Shown here: one piece after another, positions 9,110-18,171 of the stretch
How the letters are laid out: each line of letters begins with the position of its first letter
Position numbering within the stretch: the stretch's first letter is position 1
Origin: Candidatus Kuenenia hertensis
Lineage (GTDB): Bacteria; Planctomycetota; Brocadiia; Brocadiales; Brocadiaceae
NCBI GenBank assembly: GCA_021646465.1
Contig: SOET01000007.1
Location: forward strand, 56,274 to 120,273
Direction: 5' to 3'
Length of the DNA stretch: 64,000 nucleotides
Program-made: the position numbers and the translations under genes
Notes under the pieces: model-generated
Database searches by the model: none
What the model saw: the letters and a program-made list of their open reading frames with translations, nothing else
Told to the model about the DNA's origin: nothing

Positions 9110-10849
9110 ATGAGTAAAAGGTGGTTAATAGCCCCTAATAATAAAGAACTTCAAACCGAGATTGCAAGTAATCTTAGAATTTCAAACTTACTGGCTCAAA
9201 TTCTCATAAATCGTGGTATCACAGACGTCAGTGCCGCTAAAAGCTTTCTTCAGCCGCAAATAGCAACGCTAGCAGATCCTTCCCACCTTCCCGATATCGA
9301 AAAAGCCTCAATCAGAATTAATGAAGCAATACAGAACAAAGAGAAAATAGTCGTTTATGGCGACTACGATGTTGACGGATTGACCGCCACCGCCCTCATG
9401 TACCGTTGTTTAAAAATGTTTGATGCGAGGGTAAGTTACTATATCCCTGAAAGATTAGAAGAAGGGTACGGTTTAAACGCGGACGCCATCACCAAATTAA
9501 AGGAAGAGGGTACGGATCTTATTTTAACGGTTGATTGCGGAATCAGCGCGTGCCGGGAGGCGGAGATTGCACGGTCATACGGTATCGAACTCATTATTAC
9601 CGATCATCATCAGCCTTCCCAGGAGATTCCCTGCGCATTTGCAATAATTAATCCGAAATTGAAGGCAACGGAAAAAACCTTCAGGGATTTTTCCGGGGTT
9701 GGAATTGCTTTCATGCTGGCCTGGTCGATCGGCCAGCATTATTTTCCTAATAAGAAGGTATCAAAGGAGTTTAAGGAATTTCTGATAAGCTCCATGGGTT
9801 TGGTTGCACTGGGAACCATTGCCGACGTTGTACCACTTGTGGGCGAGAATCGTATCCTTACAAAATATGGGCTGGGGGCATTGCAGCAAACAACGATACC
9901 CGGCCTGCAGGCGCTCCTGGATATATCCGCATTAACTAATATCAATCTTGACACCTCACATGTAGGATACCGTTTAGGGCCCCGTATCAACGCGCCCGGG
10001 CGTGTAGGTGATGCGGGGGTCGTTGTTGAGATGCTAACAACGGCTTGCAAAGAAAAGGCAAAAGAGATTGCCCTTTTTCTGGAAGAGGAAAACAAGAGGC
10101 GAAGGATGATGCAGCTTGATATTCTCTCTGCTGCCAGGGAGAAAATCCTGAATGAAATAAACCTTGACGAAACGCTGGCGATTGTATTGGCAGATCAGGA
10201 ATGGCACCCGGGAATAGTCGGGATCATTGCAGCTAAGATTGCGGAAGAATTTAACCGCCCCGCGGTAATGATTGCCGTTGCAGATGAAATTGGCCATGGT
10301 TCCGCGCGTTCCATACCATCATTCCACATGCTGGAGGCGTTAGAGTGCTGCAAAAATATGTTGATTTCCGTTGGGGGGCACGCACAGGCGGCCGGGTTAA
10401 AGATTCATCCTGATAATATCGAAGATTTCCGTACAATGCTGAACCAGATGATGGCGCAAAGGCTCATGAAAGAAGACCTTGTTCCTTTTCTGAATATTGA
10501 CGCAGAGGTTGAACTCCCTATGTTAAACAGGGGATTATTGACGGAATTGCGGCTTTTGTCTCCGCACGGCGAAGGAAATCATATCCCCGTATTTGCCGCC
10601 AAAGATCTGCAGATTGTTGGCAAGCCGCGCCGTATCGGATCAAATGGCCAACACCTTAGTTTCTACGTAAAACAGGGCAATATCTCAATGAAGGCAATCG
10701 GATTCGGCATGGGAGAGAAAATCGACCGGCTTTTGCAGAATGGCAGAACGTGTTCACTAGCGGTTGTCTTAAAGGAAAATAACTGGATGAACAATAGCAC
10801 GATAGAGCTTGAAGTAAAGGATATAAAGTTCGAAGATGATGAATGGTGA
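9110..10849 (+). CDS. recJ: Single-strand-specific 5'-3' exonuclease RecJ
   Basis: This 579-residue DHH-superfamily nuclease degrades 5' single-stranded ends in RecF-pathway recombination and mismatch or base-excision repair. The metal-binding DHH-family motifs are present: GDYDVDG (84-90), VDCGIS (141-146) and the name-giving DHH at 165-167. The DHHA1 motif GGHAQAAGLKI lies near 422. Length matches the family. The ATG at 9110 (MSKRWLIAP) is chosen because a TTG-initiated extension from 9038 adds 24 residues with no family resemblance. The stop overlaps the start of the next gene by seven bases, indicating an operon. Confidence 0.95.
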   Translation: MSKRWLIAPNNKELQTEIASNLRISNLLAQILINRGITDVSAAKSFLQPQIATLADPSHLPDIEKASIRINEAIQNKEKIVVYGDYDVDGLTATALMYRCLKMFDARVSYYIPERLEEGYGLNADAITKLKEEGTDLILTVDCGISACREAEIARSYGIELIITDHHQPSQEIPCAFAIINPKLKATEKTFRDFSGVGIAFMLAWSIGQHYFPNKKVSKEFKEFLISSMGLVALGTIADVVPLVGENRILTKYGLGALQQTTIPGLQALLDISALTNINLDTSHVGYRLGPRINAPGRVGDAGVVVEMLTTACKEKAKEIALFLEEENKRRRMMQLDILSAAREKILNEINLDETLAIVLADQEWHPGIVGIIAAKIAEEFNRPAVMIAVADEIGHGSARSIPSFHMLEALECCKNMLISVGGHAQAAGLKIHPDNIEDFRTMLNQMMAQRLMKEDLVPFLNIDAEVELPMLNRGLLTELRLLSPHGEGNHIPVFAAKDLQIVGKPRRIGSNGQHLSFYVKQGNISMKAIGFGMGEKIDRLLQNGRTCSLAVVLKENNWMNNSTIELEVKDIKFEDDEW

Positions 10850-11925
10850 AGGATAGTATTGACGTCCCCAAAGAATGGGAAATTGCCGCCGGTCTCATAC
10901 AACAGGAGGTAAAGACTTGTCTCGTTATGGGCAAAGGGGGGAGCGGCAAGACCACCCTCTGTAAATATCTTGTTCAAAAATGGACGGAAAGCCGCAAATG
11001 TGTCGGATATGTTGACAGCGATGTTGGCCAGTCTACAATAGGCCCTCCTGCTACCGTTGGTTTAAAAGTCTTTCATAACACGGAAACGATACTTGATCAG
11101 GCCGTTCCCACCGCAATACACTTCGTAGGCAACATCAGTCCGCCGGGGTTTTTATTGCAAACCCTGGCCGCAGTCAAAGCAATGACAGAGGAATCATACC
11201 GGCAGGGAGCAGAAGTTACCATCATTGACACGACCGGTTTTATTGATGGCCCCGTTGCCCGTGTTCTGAAATACCACAAGGTGGAAATGCTTCACCCTCA
11301 GTATATTATCGCTTTGCAGGCTGAAAATGAAACCGAACATCTTTTAAAAGGATACGAAAAAAGCGGACAGAAAATCCTGCGGTTGCCATGTTCGGCAAGG
11401 GCAAGTATTCGTTCTCAGGAGGAAAGAAGGCGATACCGGCAGGAAAAATTCAAAGAGCATTTCAAAATAGCGGAAAAAGTAACGTGCTCCCTTAGCAAAT
11501 TGGTGTTCCCTTCCTGCATTATTGGCACAGGACAAAAAATCAGCAGAGATAAATTGCCAAACAATGATTCCCTTTGCGGATTGGAGAACATGTATTTCGA
11601 GAAATGCGGAACGGAATTATTGGTGCTATCTGACCATTTTGGTTGTTCATTGCCCATCGCCGAAATAAAAATGTTTTTTGGCGTCTCGTCTATCATACAT
11701 ATCGCAACACATGAATTAAAAAATCTTCTTGCAGGATTAAGTGATAAAAACAACAATACTCTGGGGATAGGTACTATAATTGACCTGAATATTTCCCAAA
11801 ACCAGATTTCTTTTTTCACGCCGGTGAAAAATTGTGACGCTTTATCAATCGTTCATTTTGGCGCTTTAAAAATTGAACATGACGGGAGAGAATCTGAAAA
11901 ACTGCGGCTAATTCGCTATTTATAA
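10843..11925 (+). CDS. Clp1/Grc3-like P-loop polynucleotide kinase family protein
   Basis: This 360-residue P-loop protein has Walker A GKGGSGKTT (residues 30-38), followed by DSDVGQSTIGPP (58-69). That is the D-x-D-x-G-Q signature of the Clp1/Grc3/NOL9 group, whose eukaryotic and archaeal members phosphorylate RNA or DNA 5'-hydroxyl ends. IIDTTGFIDG (127-136) is the Walker B/switch region. The C-terminal 150 residues resemble no domain I know and may be an accessory domain. Overlap with recJ (10843-10849) suggests coupled expression and perhaps a shared role in nucleic-acid end processing; that link is inference. GTPase-type labels are also applied to this family, and activity is undemonstrated from sequence. 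Confidence 0.72.
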   Translation: MVKDSIDVPKEWEIAAGLIQQEVKTCLVMGKGGSGKTTLCKYLVQKWTESRKCVGYVDSDVGQSTIGPPATVGLKVFHNTETILDQAVPTAIHFVGNISPPGFLLQTLAAVKAMTEESYRQGAEVTIIDTTGFIDGPVARVLKYHKVEMLHPQYIIALQAENETEHLLKGYEKSGQKILRLPCSARASIRSQEERRRYRQEKFKEHFKIAEKVTCSLSKLVFPSCIIGTGQKISRDKLPNNDSLCGLENMYFEKCGTELLVLSDHFGCSLPIAEIKMFFGVSSIIHIATHELKNLLAGLSDKNNNTLGIGTIIDLNISQNQISFFTPVKNCDALSIVHFGALKIEHDGRESEKLRLIRYL

Positions 11926-12213
11926 AAAATTATATGTGCTTTGCAGAAAACAATTTAATAATTTATTGTCATTTGTCTTGACTGAAATAAATAAATTTGA
12001 TATGAATTTCTAAATTTAAAATTAAAAAATGAACCATTACATTCTATAATAGTCTTATTCATTTACAAATAATGTTGTTGAATATTTACTAACTATTATA
12101 TTCAGAATATCTTATATTAATTTATTGGTATAATTGATCTGTTTCTGAGCAGTTGGTAACATATTCTTAAATTGGAAACCATTGTGCAAAACTTAAAAAG
12201 AGGGTAGAAATTA
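11926..12213. other. AT-rich intergenic stretch
   Basis: The 288 bases are very AT-rich and contain no open frame of note. They presumably hold the promoter of the downstream cysteine-cluster gene; I see no confident box pair, terminator or RNA. Confidence 0.4.
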
Positions 12214-12561
12214 GTGACAGAACTCATTAGCAGGCTTGAAATTAAAAAGGTACATCAGATTTTTCAAAAAGCTGATATTTTTTGTTCAGCGCTCCTGCTT
12301 CAGGCATGGAGACGTGTATATTATATATTCAATAAACAGGAAATACGCGCATCAATAAAGGAACGGATAGGCGATTGTTTACGCTGCGGAAGGTGCTGTC
12401 AGGCATCGATCAGGTGCAAACATCTTTGCTACGATGAGAAAGGGCTTTCCCTGTGTAAGGTATATGATCAAAAACCGCATTTATGTTCGTTGTATCCATA
12501 CAACAAAAACGATTTCTTCTTTCATCTCAGGGAAACGTGCGGTTACCGATACGATAACTAA
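12214..12561 (+). CDS. YkgJ-type cysteine-cluster protein
   Basis: The 115-residue protein has the zinc/iron-chelating signature CxxCGxCC (C55, C58, C61, C62). It is followed by C68, C72, C81, the KPHLCSLYP segment (C91) and C109. This matches the YkgJ/UPF0153 cysteine-cluster family, thought to bind a metal or Fe-S cluster; its function is unknown. The first 50 residues are an amphipathic helical extension not typical of the shortest members. It starts with GTG at 12214, with AGAGGG about 8 bases upstream. It stands alone, 118 nt before gcvT. Confidence 0.72.
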   Translation: MTELISRLEIKKVHQIFQKADIFCSALLLQAWRRVYYIFNKQEIRASIKERIGDCLRCGRCCQASIRCKHLCYDEKGLSLCKVYDQKPHLCSLYPYNKNDFFFHLRETCGYRYDN

Positions 12562-12679
12562 AACATGAAATTCTCCGCCCATGCCGTAGGATTGCTTCTC
12601 ACCTTACGATAGAAATTGATACGTAACAAGTATTTCTCTGAATTGTGGCACCATTTGTTCATTTTACGGATTTTTTGCG

Positions 12680-13786
12680 ATGAAAAGAACGCCACTGTAT
12701 GAATCACACCTGAAATACCGTGCAAAGATGGTATCTTTCCATGATTATTTCATGCCCATCCAATATGACAGCATTATCAATGAGCATCTCCTTGTTCGCA
12801 ACAATGCGGGCATTTTCGATGTATCCCATATGGGAAAATTTGAGATTTGCGGCGATGACGCCCTTTCTTTTGTACAGCAGGTAATTACGAATGACGCGGG
12901 ACCATTATCAGAAAAGCAGGTATTGTATTCTCCCCTGTGCAACGAAAAAGGCGGCATAATTGACGATATCCTCATTTATAAAAGGAACATAAATAAATTC
13001 CTGTTTATCGTAAATTGCGCAAATACAGAAAAAGATATTGCATGGTTGGCGGAACAGGCAAAACATTACAAATCATTAAAGATAAAAAATATTGGTGATG
13101 ATATGTCCATCATTGCGTTACAAGGCCCTTCTTCCATTGAAATGCTTAAAAATACCCTGGATGATGAGCGTATGCATCTCAAAAGATTTTATTTTGAAGA
13201 TTTTTTGCTGGATGGTGCGTCCGTAATTATTTCAAGGACGGGATATACCGGCGAGGATGGAGCGGAAATACTGGTTGATGCGAAATATGCTCTCAAACTA
13301 TGGAATCGACTTCTGGAGAAAAATGAGACGAAGGGGTTGAAACCTGTTGGGCTTGGCGCACGGGACACGTTACGCCTGGAGGCATGCTATCTTCTTTACG
13401 GAAACGATATGGATGAAACAGTAACTCCGCTGGAGACGCTGATAGATTGGACGGTAAAATTCGGCAAAGATTCTTTTATCGGCAAAGAGGCCCTTCTTGA
13501 ACAGAGGGAAAAGGGCATCAAACAGAAAATAATAGGATTCGAGATGTCGGATCAGGGGATACCTCGTCATGATTATCCGGTAATAAAGAACGGAGAGGTA
13601 ATAGGAAAAGTCACCAGCGGGACATTTAATCCGACAACGAAAAAGGGTATCGGCCTTGCCAGAATCCACGTTCAGCATGCCCGCGTTGGTGAAGAGATAC
13701 AAATACAAATCAGAAATAACAATTACGAAGCACGAATCGTAAAAACCCCATTTTATAAGAGGGAGCGAAAAAATGAATGTACCTGA
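12680..13786 (+). CDS. gcvT: Glycine cleavage system T protein (aminomethyltransferase)
   Basis: The 368-residue T-protein transfers the methylene group from aminomethyl-lipoyl H-protein to tetrahydrofolate, releasing ammonia. The characteristic FDVSHMGKFEI (from residue 46) is present. So are GGIIDDILIY (91-100) with the catalytic Asp95/96, the folate-binding GYTGEDGAEI region, and LGARDTLRLEA with the C-terminal barrel VTSGTFNPTTKKGIGLA. Length is normal. It overlaps gcvH by 14 nt, so the pair is one transcriptional unit. The P-protein (glycine decarboxylase) is not in the window. In an organism fixing carbon by the acetyl-CoA route, the system may feed C1-folate or make glycine. Confidence 0.95.
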   Translation: MKRTPLYESHLKYRAKMVSFHDYFMPIQYDSIINEHLLVRNNAGIFDVSHMGKFEICGDDALSFVQQVITNDAGPLSEKQVLYSPLCNEKGGIIDDILIYKRNINKFLFIVNCANTEKDIAWLAEQAKHYKSLKIKNIGDDMSIIALQGPSSIEMLKNTLDDERMHLKRFYFEDFLLDGASVIISRTGYTGEDGAEILVDAKYALKLWNRLLEKNETKGLKPVGLGARDTLRLEACYLLYGNDMDETVTPLETLIDWTVKFGKDSFIGKEALLEQREKGIKQKIIGFEMSDQGIPRHDYPVIKNGEVIGKVTSGTFNPTTKKGIGLARIHVQHARVGEEIQIQIRNNNYEARIVKTPFYKRERKNECT

Positions 13787-14162
13787 TGAACTGAAGTACA
13801 CAAAAACACACGAATGGGTAAAAAAGTTAAACGGGAATGAAGTGGCCATTGGCATTACAGACCATGCCCAGCAGCAGTTGCAGGATATCGTGTACGTTGA
13901 ATTGCCACCCATTGGGAGGGTATTGAAGATGGAGGCGCCATGTGCGGTAGTCGAGTCGGTAAAGGCCGCATATGACATTTACGCGCCGCTCTCCGGCAAG
14001 ATCACGAAAATTAATCAGGAACTTAAGGGACGTCCTCAATTAGTAAACGAGGACCCTTACGGCAAAGGCTGGTTCCTGCATATTGAAATAACCGATCCTG
14101 AGGAATGGAACCGTTTGTTAAGTGCTTCACAATACCGGGATATTTGCGAGTCAGAAACATAA
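13773..14162 (+). CDS. gcvH: Glycine cleavage system H protein (lipoyl carrier)
   Basis: The 129-residue lipoyl carrier shuttles the aminomethyl group between P and T proteins. The lipoylated lysine is Lys64 in the classic VVESVKAAYDIYAP context (59-72), and THEWVKK at 12-18 is the typical opening. The start at 13773 follows an AGGGAGCG box and overlaps the end of gcvT. Length fits the family. Nothing unusual is seen in the sequence. Confidence 0.95.
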   Translation: MNVPDELKYTKTHEWVKKLNGNEVAIGITDHAQQQLQDIVYVELPPIGRVLKMEAPCAVVESVKAAYDIYAPLSGKITKINQELKGRPQLVNEDPYGKGWFLHIEITDPEEWNRLLSASQYRDICESET

Positions 14163-14237
14163 TTTTCCTTTGTCTGCAAAATGAAACATTTGTGACCTTT
14201 AGCATAAAAGGGGATGGAAATAAATAATCTGCAAATT

Positions 14238-14351
14238 GCACATTGTACCACAAGCATCCTGTTTGTGGTATTTTACCCTTAAGCTGGAAGCTTGAGTTAC
14301 TATTCTCACTCCCCTGCTAATGGCATTTTTATAAAAAATCGGGAATGCTCC
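14238..14351. mobile_element. Degraded copy of the inverted-repeat miniature element
   Basis: This copy shares the internal hairpins of the 5715-5873 element (CCACAAGCATCCTG, then AAGCTGGAAGCTTGAGTTAC) and its right terminal repeat (ATAAAAAATCGGGAATGCTC). The left terminal repeat is not recognisable, so the copy is truncated or diverged, and the left boundary is approximate. It is closest to the copy at 62262-62410, sharing the TGCTAATGGCATTTTTA segment. It lies in the 247-bp gap between gcvH and the octaheme cytochrome, where it could influence the latter's transcription. Confidence 0.7.
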
Positions 14352-14409
14352 TGATAAAAAGATATCTGACCGGATGGCTTAAAATAAAGATTATTTATGG
14401 AGAAAAATA

Positions 14410-15996
14410 ATGATAAACACTGTTACTTTTCACCGAAAACATATTTTTCTTTTCATTCTCTTCTTTTCCTTGATGTCTTCTGCCTGCCATGTTTTTGCGC
14501 AATCATATGCACCGGAATGGAAACCGCAAGCCACTCCAGACCCGAAGATAATCACTGCCGCATCGAAAAGGCCAATATTGGGCAATCAGCGGTTTCGTCA
14601 TGAAATGGCAGAGCTTTTGGGGGAAAAGGTAGGACCTGACGACTCCGGCGATGTCTATCATGCGGGAGGATTGTCAAGTTATTATACCGGCCCGAAAACA
14701 CTCTTTCCCGGAAAGGGGAAACTCCGGGAGCTTTACAAATTCCTGCCGGTGGTACGATGGTATGATCCCGACTATTATTTCAACCCTGAATCGTTTCATC
14801 CGGGAAGCGCCGTGACGGGGGAATATGAAAATGAACAGTGCATCGTTTGTCATATGTTAGAAAATCCGGGAATTGTTACCCAGTGGAAGCAGAGCAGGCA
14901 CGCAGCACCTCCTGAAGGAAAAGAAGTTGTCGGGTGCGACAGTTGTCACGGAAAAAACCATGAAAAATTAATCATGCCCTCCTATACCGTATGCGGAGAA
15001 TGTCATGAAAAACAGCTCAAAGGGCACCGCGAAGGGGGCAGAGGCTCGCATGCCCATGCCTATCATCTGGAACTGATTGATCAGGGCTGCCAGATGGAAA
15101 AACCCGCCGAAGAAACCACCGCCTGCCTTGCCTGCCATGCCATCGCGGAAAACAGATGTGACGGATGCCATACGCGCCACCGGTTTTCCGCTGCCGAAGC
15201 AAGGAAACCAACAAGCTGCGGGGTATGCCATTCCGGGCCGGAACAATATGAATATGAAATGTATATGCAGTCATTCCACGGGATGATTTATCAGGGAGAG
15301 GGGCAGACGTGGGATTGGTCAAAACCCCTCAACGCAAAAAACTATCCGGTACCCACCTGCGCGTATTGCCATATGCCGGAAGGAAACCATAATGTGCTGG
15401 ACATGTCAACGGTGTATACGTATATGGGCACATCTCTGGTTGACCGCGGGGCATACCGTTACAAAGAAAAGCGTGATGCATGGGTTGCCCTCTGCAAAGA
15501 TTGTCATTCTCCAAGGTTCGCGCGTGACCATTTGGAGGCAATGGACGAAGCGGTGAAATTAAGTTTTGCAAAATATCGTGAAGCGATGGCAATTGTCACT
15601 ACGCTTTACAAAGCAAACCTGATTGACCCTATGCCCAGTGACCTTGCGCCCGATTCGAAGGGACACAATATCTTCAGCCTTTTGCCAGGAAAGGGAGAAA
15701 TGCGAAAATATAACGTCTCCAACATCGAGAGGCTCACCTATGAAATGCTGGTGGATATTATCGGAGCAATCTATAAGGCAAAGGCGCATAACGCCTATTA
15801 CAGTCCCATCTATGGATACTGGGAATGGGCGCAGGACAGGTGGTTGGTACAGATAAAAGACGAGGCAAGCAAACTCAAACGGTTTGCGGAGATCGAAGAG
15901 AAACTGGGAATAAAACATACCGCCTATCCCTTCTGGAAGCATGGTGAATACACTGACATGCTGCTGGGACTAAAGAGAAAAGAATGGGGGAAATAA
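14410..15996 (+). CDS. Octaheme hydroxylamine-oxidoreductase-like cytochrome c
   Basis: This 528-residue exported multiheme protein has a signal peptide (basic start, hydrophobic 11-25, cleavage after VFA at about residue 30). It has exactly eight CxxCH haem sites with cysteines at 144, 176, 195, 239, 250, 270, 317 and 362. The spacing and long helical C-terminus match hydroxylamine oxidoreductase (HAO) and its anammox paralogues, which oxidise hydroxylamine or hydrazine or reduce nitrite in the anammoxosome. Oxidative HAOs crosslink a C-terminal Tyr to the catalytic haem; here Tyr463, Tyr464, Tyr468 and Tyr470 lie about 100 residues after haem 8. Whether one is equivalent needs alignment, so the direction of catalysis is open. 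It appears monocistronic. The ATG at 14410 is the one that gives a clean signal peptide. Confidence 0.93.
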   Translation: MINTVTFHRKHIFLFILFFSLMSSACHVFAQSYAPEWKPQATPDPKIITAASKRPILGNQRFRHEMAELLGEKVGPDDSGDVYHAGGLSSYYTGPKTLFPGKGKLRELYKFLPVVRWYDPDYYFNPESFHPGSAVTGEYENEQCIVCHMLENPGIVTQWKQSRHAAPPEGKEVVGCDSCHGKNHEKLIMPSYTVCGECHEKQLKGHREGGRGSHAHAYHLELIDQGCQMEKPAEETTACLACHAIAENRCDGCHTRHRFSAAEARKPTSCGVCHSGPEQYEYEMYMQSFHGMIYQGEGQTWDWSKPLNAKNYPVPTCAYCHMPEGNHNVLDMSTVYTYMGTSLVDRGAYRYKEKRDAWVALCKDCHSPRFARDHLEAMDEAVKLSFAKYREAMAIVTTLYKANLIDPMPSDLAPDSKGHNIFSLLPGKGEMRKYNVSNIERLTYEMLVDIIGAIYKAKAHNAYYSPIYGYWEWAQDRWLVQIKDEASKLKRFAEIEEKLGIKHTAYPFWKHGEYTDMLLGLKRKEWGK

Positions 15997-16111
15997 TAAA
16001 GTTGTAGCTTTTTCTCCTTTCAATTTCTATATTTTAAACTGCTTTTAGACATTGTTGGCAAAATTACAACTCCAAATATTTCGATGTATCAAACGATAAC
16101 AACATTAAAAA

Positions 16112-18109
16112 ATGCCCGTACCTCAAAAACTTGTTGATTTGACAGAACGGTTCCATTATAACCGTGAATCGTATTGTTCCTCCCAATACAACGAGACACA
16201 ACTCCGGCGTGAATTTATTGATCCTTTTTTCTCCCTTCTCGGTTGGGATGTAAATAACGAAAAAGGGTATGCAGAAGCTTATAAAGATGTAATACATGAA
16301 GACGCCATTAAAATTGGCGGCGCAACAAAAACCCCCGACTACTGTTTCCGTATCGGCGGCACACGCAAGTTTTTCGTTGAAACGAAAAAACCTTCAATAA
16401 ATATAAAAGACGATGTAAGCCCTGCGTTTCAACTGCGGCGCTATGCTTGGTCTGCAAAACTTCCGCTCAGCATACTTACCGATTTTGAAGAGTTTGTTGT
16501 ATATGACTGCCGGACAAAACCAAACAAGGATGATGGTGCATCGAAATCGCGGATACTGTATCTGAAGTACACGGAATATTCCGGGCGTTGGGAAGAGATT
16601 TCATCTATATTCTCAAGAGACGCCATACTGAAGGGTTCTTTTGATAAATACGCAGAATTAAGCAAGGGTAAAAGAGGCACTGCGGAGGTTGATACGGCTT
16701 TTCTGGAAGAAATAGAATCCTGGCGTGAACTGCTTGCCCGCAACATTGCGCTGCGTAATCCAACCCTTACCCAGCGTGAACTGAACTTTTCAGTCCAGCG
16801 CACGATAGACCGGATCATCTTCCTCCGTATATGCGAAGACCGCGGCATTGAGCAATACGGCAGACTGATGGCGCTGCTCAACGGAGACCGGACGTATCCA
16901 CGCCTTTGTGAATACTTCCGGCGCGCTGATGAGCGCTACAACTCAGGTCTCTTCCATTTTGAAAAAGAAAAAGACCGTACAGAGCCGCCCGATACGCTCA
17001 CCCCTCATCTCAACATTGATGACAAAGCATTAAAGGACATAATCAAAAACGTCTATTACCCGGATAGCCCTTACGAGTTTTCCGTGCTTTCCGCCGACAT
17101 CCTTGGTCAGGCATACGAACGTTTTCTGGGGAAGGTTATTCGTCTTACGTCAGGACACAGGGCGGTTGTAGAATATAAACCCGAAGTGAAGAAGGCGGGA
17201 GGGGTATATTACACACCCACCTATATCGTTGATTATATCGTTAAAAATACCGTAGGGAAACTCCTTGCAGATGGATTGCAAAACGGAGAAGGCGAGGAAA
17301 TCCTCCTTAACAAAGAGGGTAAGGGGGTTGTTCGTTCCCAAAAGCCAAAACCTAAAAAGAGAGATATCACCCCAAAGGACGTTGCCAAAATCCGCATTCT
17401 TGATCCCGCCTGCGGATCGGGTTCCTTTCTTTTGGGTGCGTATCAATACCTGTTCAACTGGCATCGCGACTGGTACGTGGCAAATGATCCTGAAAAGTGG
17501 GCGACAGGTAAAAAGAGGGTATTGTATCAGGGTGCAAGCGGCGATTGGAGATTAACCACTGCGGAACGCAAACGCATTTTGCTCAATACTATTTACGGCG
17601 TAGATATCGACTCTCAGGCTGTGGAGGTAACGAAACTTTCGCTCCTGCTAAAGGTACTGGAAGGAGAATCCGAACAGACCATCGTAAGGCAGCTCAAATT
17701 GTTTCATGAACGTGCCCTGCCTGATCTTGGCAATAACATCAAGTGCGGCAACTCGCTCATCGGCGCTGATTTTTATAACACACCCCTAGCCCCTCTTTTT
17801 AGAGGGGAAAAGACGGACGCCCCTCTATCAAGAGGGGTCGGGGGTGTGTCAGACGATGAACGCTACCGCATCAATCCTTTCGATTGGGAGAAGGAGTTTC
17901 CGGAGATTATGAAAAACGGTGGATTTGATGCGGTGATCGGAAATCCTCCGTATGGGGCAGAATTTCCCGAAGTTGCTATAGATTATCTAAAAAACAAATT
18001 CCAGACGTTTGTTTGGCGAGGGGAAAGTTATCTTGTTTTTGTTGAACAAGCTCTTCTACTCGTAAGACGGAATGGATTATTTGGATATATTATACCTGAT
18101 ACAACTTAA
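16112..18109 (+). CDS. Eco57I/type IIG restriction-modification enzyme, N-terminal part (frameshifted)
   Basis: These 665 residues hold a nuclease and an adenine methyltransferase core. The PD-ExK nuclease motif is Asp76 in TKTPDYCF, with Glu90 and Lys92 in FFVETKKPS. Methyltransferase motif I is ILDPACGSGSFLLG (Asp431) and motif IV is NPPYG (611-615). The frame stops at 18107-18109 just after YIIPDT. The expected continuation (LNLGFTQSLR and onward) is encoded one frame over from 18106, so a single-base deletion near 18104-18105 splits the gene, or the read has an error. Two in-frame palindromic inserts interrupt the coding sequence: a clear one at 17778-17849 and a possible one near 17303-17330. 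The full gene would be about 1010 codons, ending at 19146. Confidence 0.85.
   Translation: MPVPQKLVDLTERFHYNRESYCSSQYNETQLRREFIDPFFSLLGWDVNNEKGYAEAYKDVIHEDAIKIGGATKTPDYCFRIGGTRKFFVETKKPSINIKDDVSPAFQLRRYAWSAKLPLSILTDFEEFVVYDCRTKPNKDDGASKSRILYLKYTEYSGRWEEISSIFSRDAILKGSFDKYAELSKGKRGTAEVDTAFLEEIESWRELLARNIALRNPTLTQRELNFSVQRTIDRIIFLRICEDRGIEQYGRLMALLNGDRTYPRLCEYFRRADERYNSGLFHFEKEKDRTEPPDTLTPHLNIDDKALKDIIKNVYYPDSPYEFSVLSADILGQAYERFLGKVIRLTSGHRAVVEYKPEVKKAGGVYYTPTYIVDYIVKNTVGKLLADGLQNGEGEEILLNKEGKGVVRSQKPKPKKRDITPKDVAKIRILDPACGSGSFLLGAYQYLFNWHRDWYVANDPEKWATGKKRVLYQGASGDWRLTTAERKRILLNTIYGVDIDSQAVEVTKLSLLLKVLEGESEQTIVRQLKLFHERALPDLGNNIKCGNSLIGADFYNTPLAPLFRGEKTDAPLSRGVGGVSDDERYRINPFDWEKEFPEIMKNGGFDAVIGNPPYGAEFPEVAIDYLKNKFQTFVWRGESYLVFVEQALLLVRRNGLFGYIIPDTT
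17778..17849. repeat. 72-nt palindromic element inserted in frame in the restriction-modification gene
   Basis: The outer arms ACACACCCC and GGGGTGTGT and the inner arms CCCCTCTT / AAGAGGGG make nested inverted repeats around a short centre. The length is 72 nt, exactly 24 codons, and the reading frame stays open (NTPLAPLFRG...LSRGVGGVS). It sits between the methyltransferase's GNSLIGADF and the DDERYRINPFDW-type segment before NPPY, where family members normally have a short loop. This is comparable in principle to Rickettsia palindromic elements that insert into proteins. Confidence 0.75.
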
Positions 18110-18171
18110 ATCTTGGTTTTACTCAATCATTACGCATATTTCTGCTTCAAAATTCAAAACTGTGTGAAATT

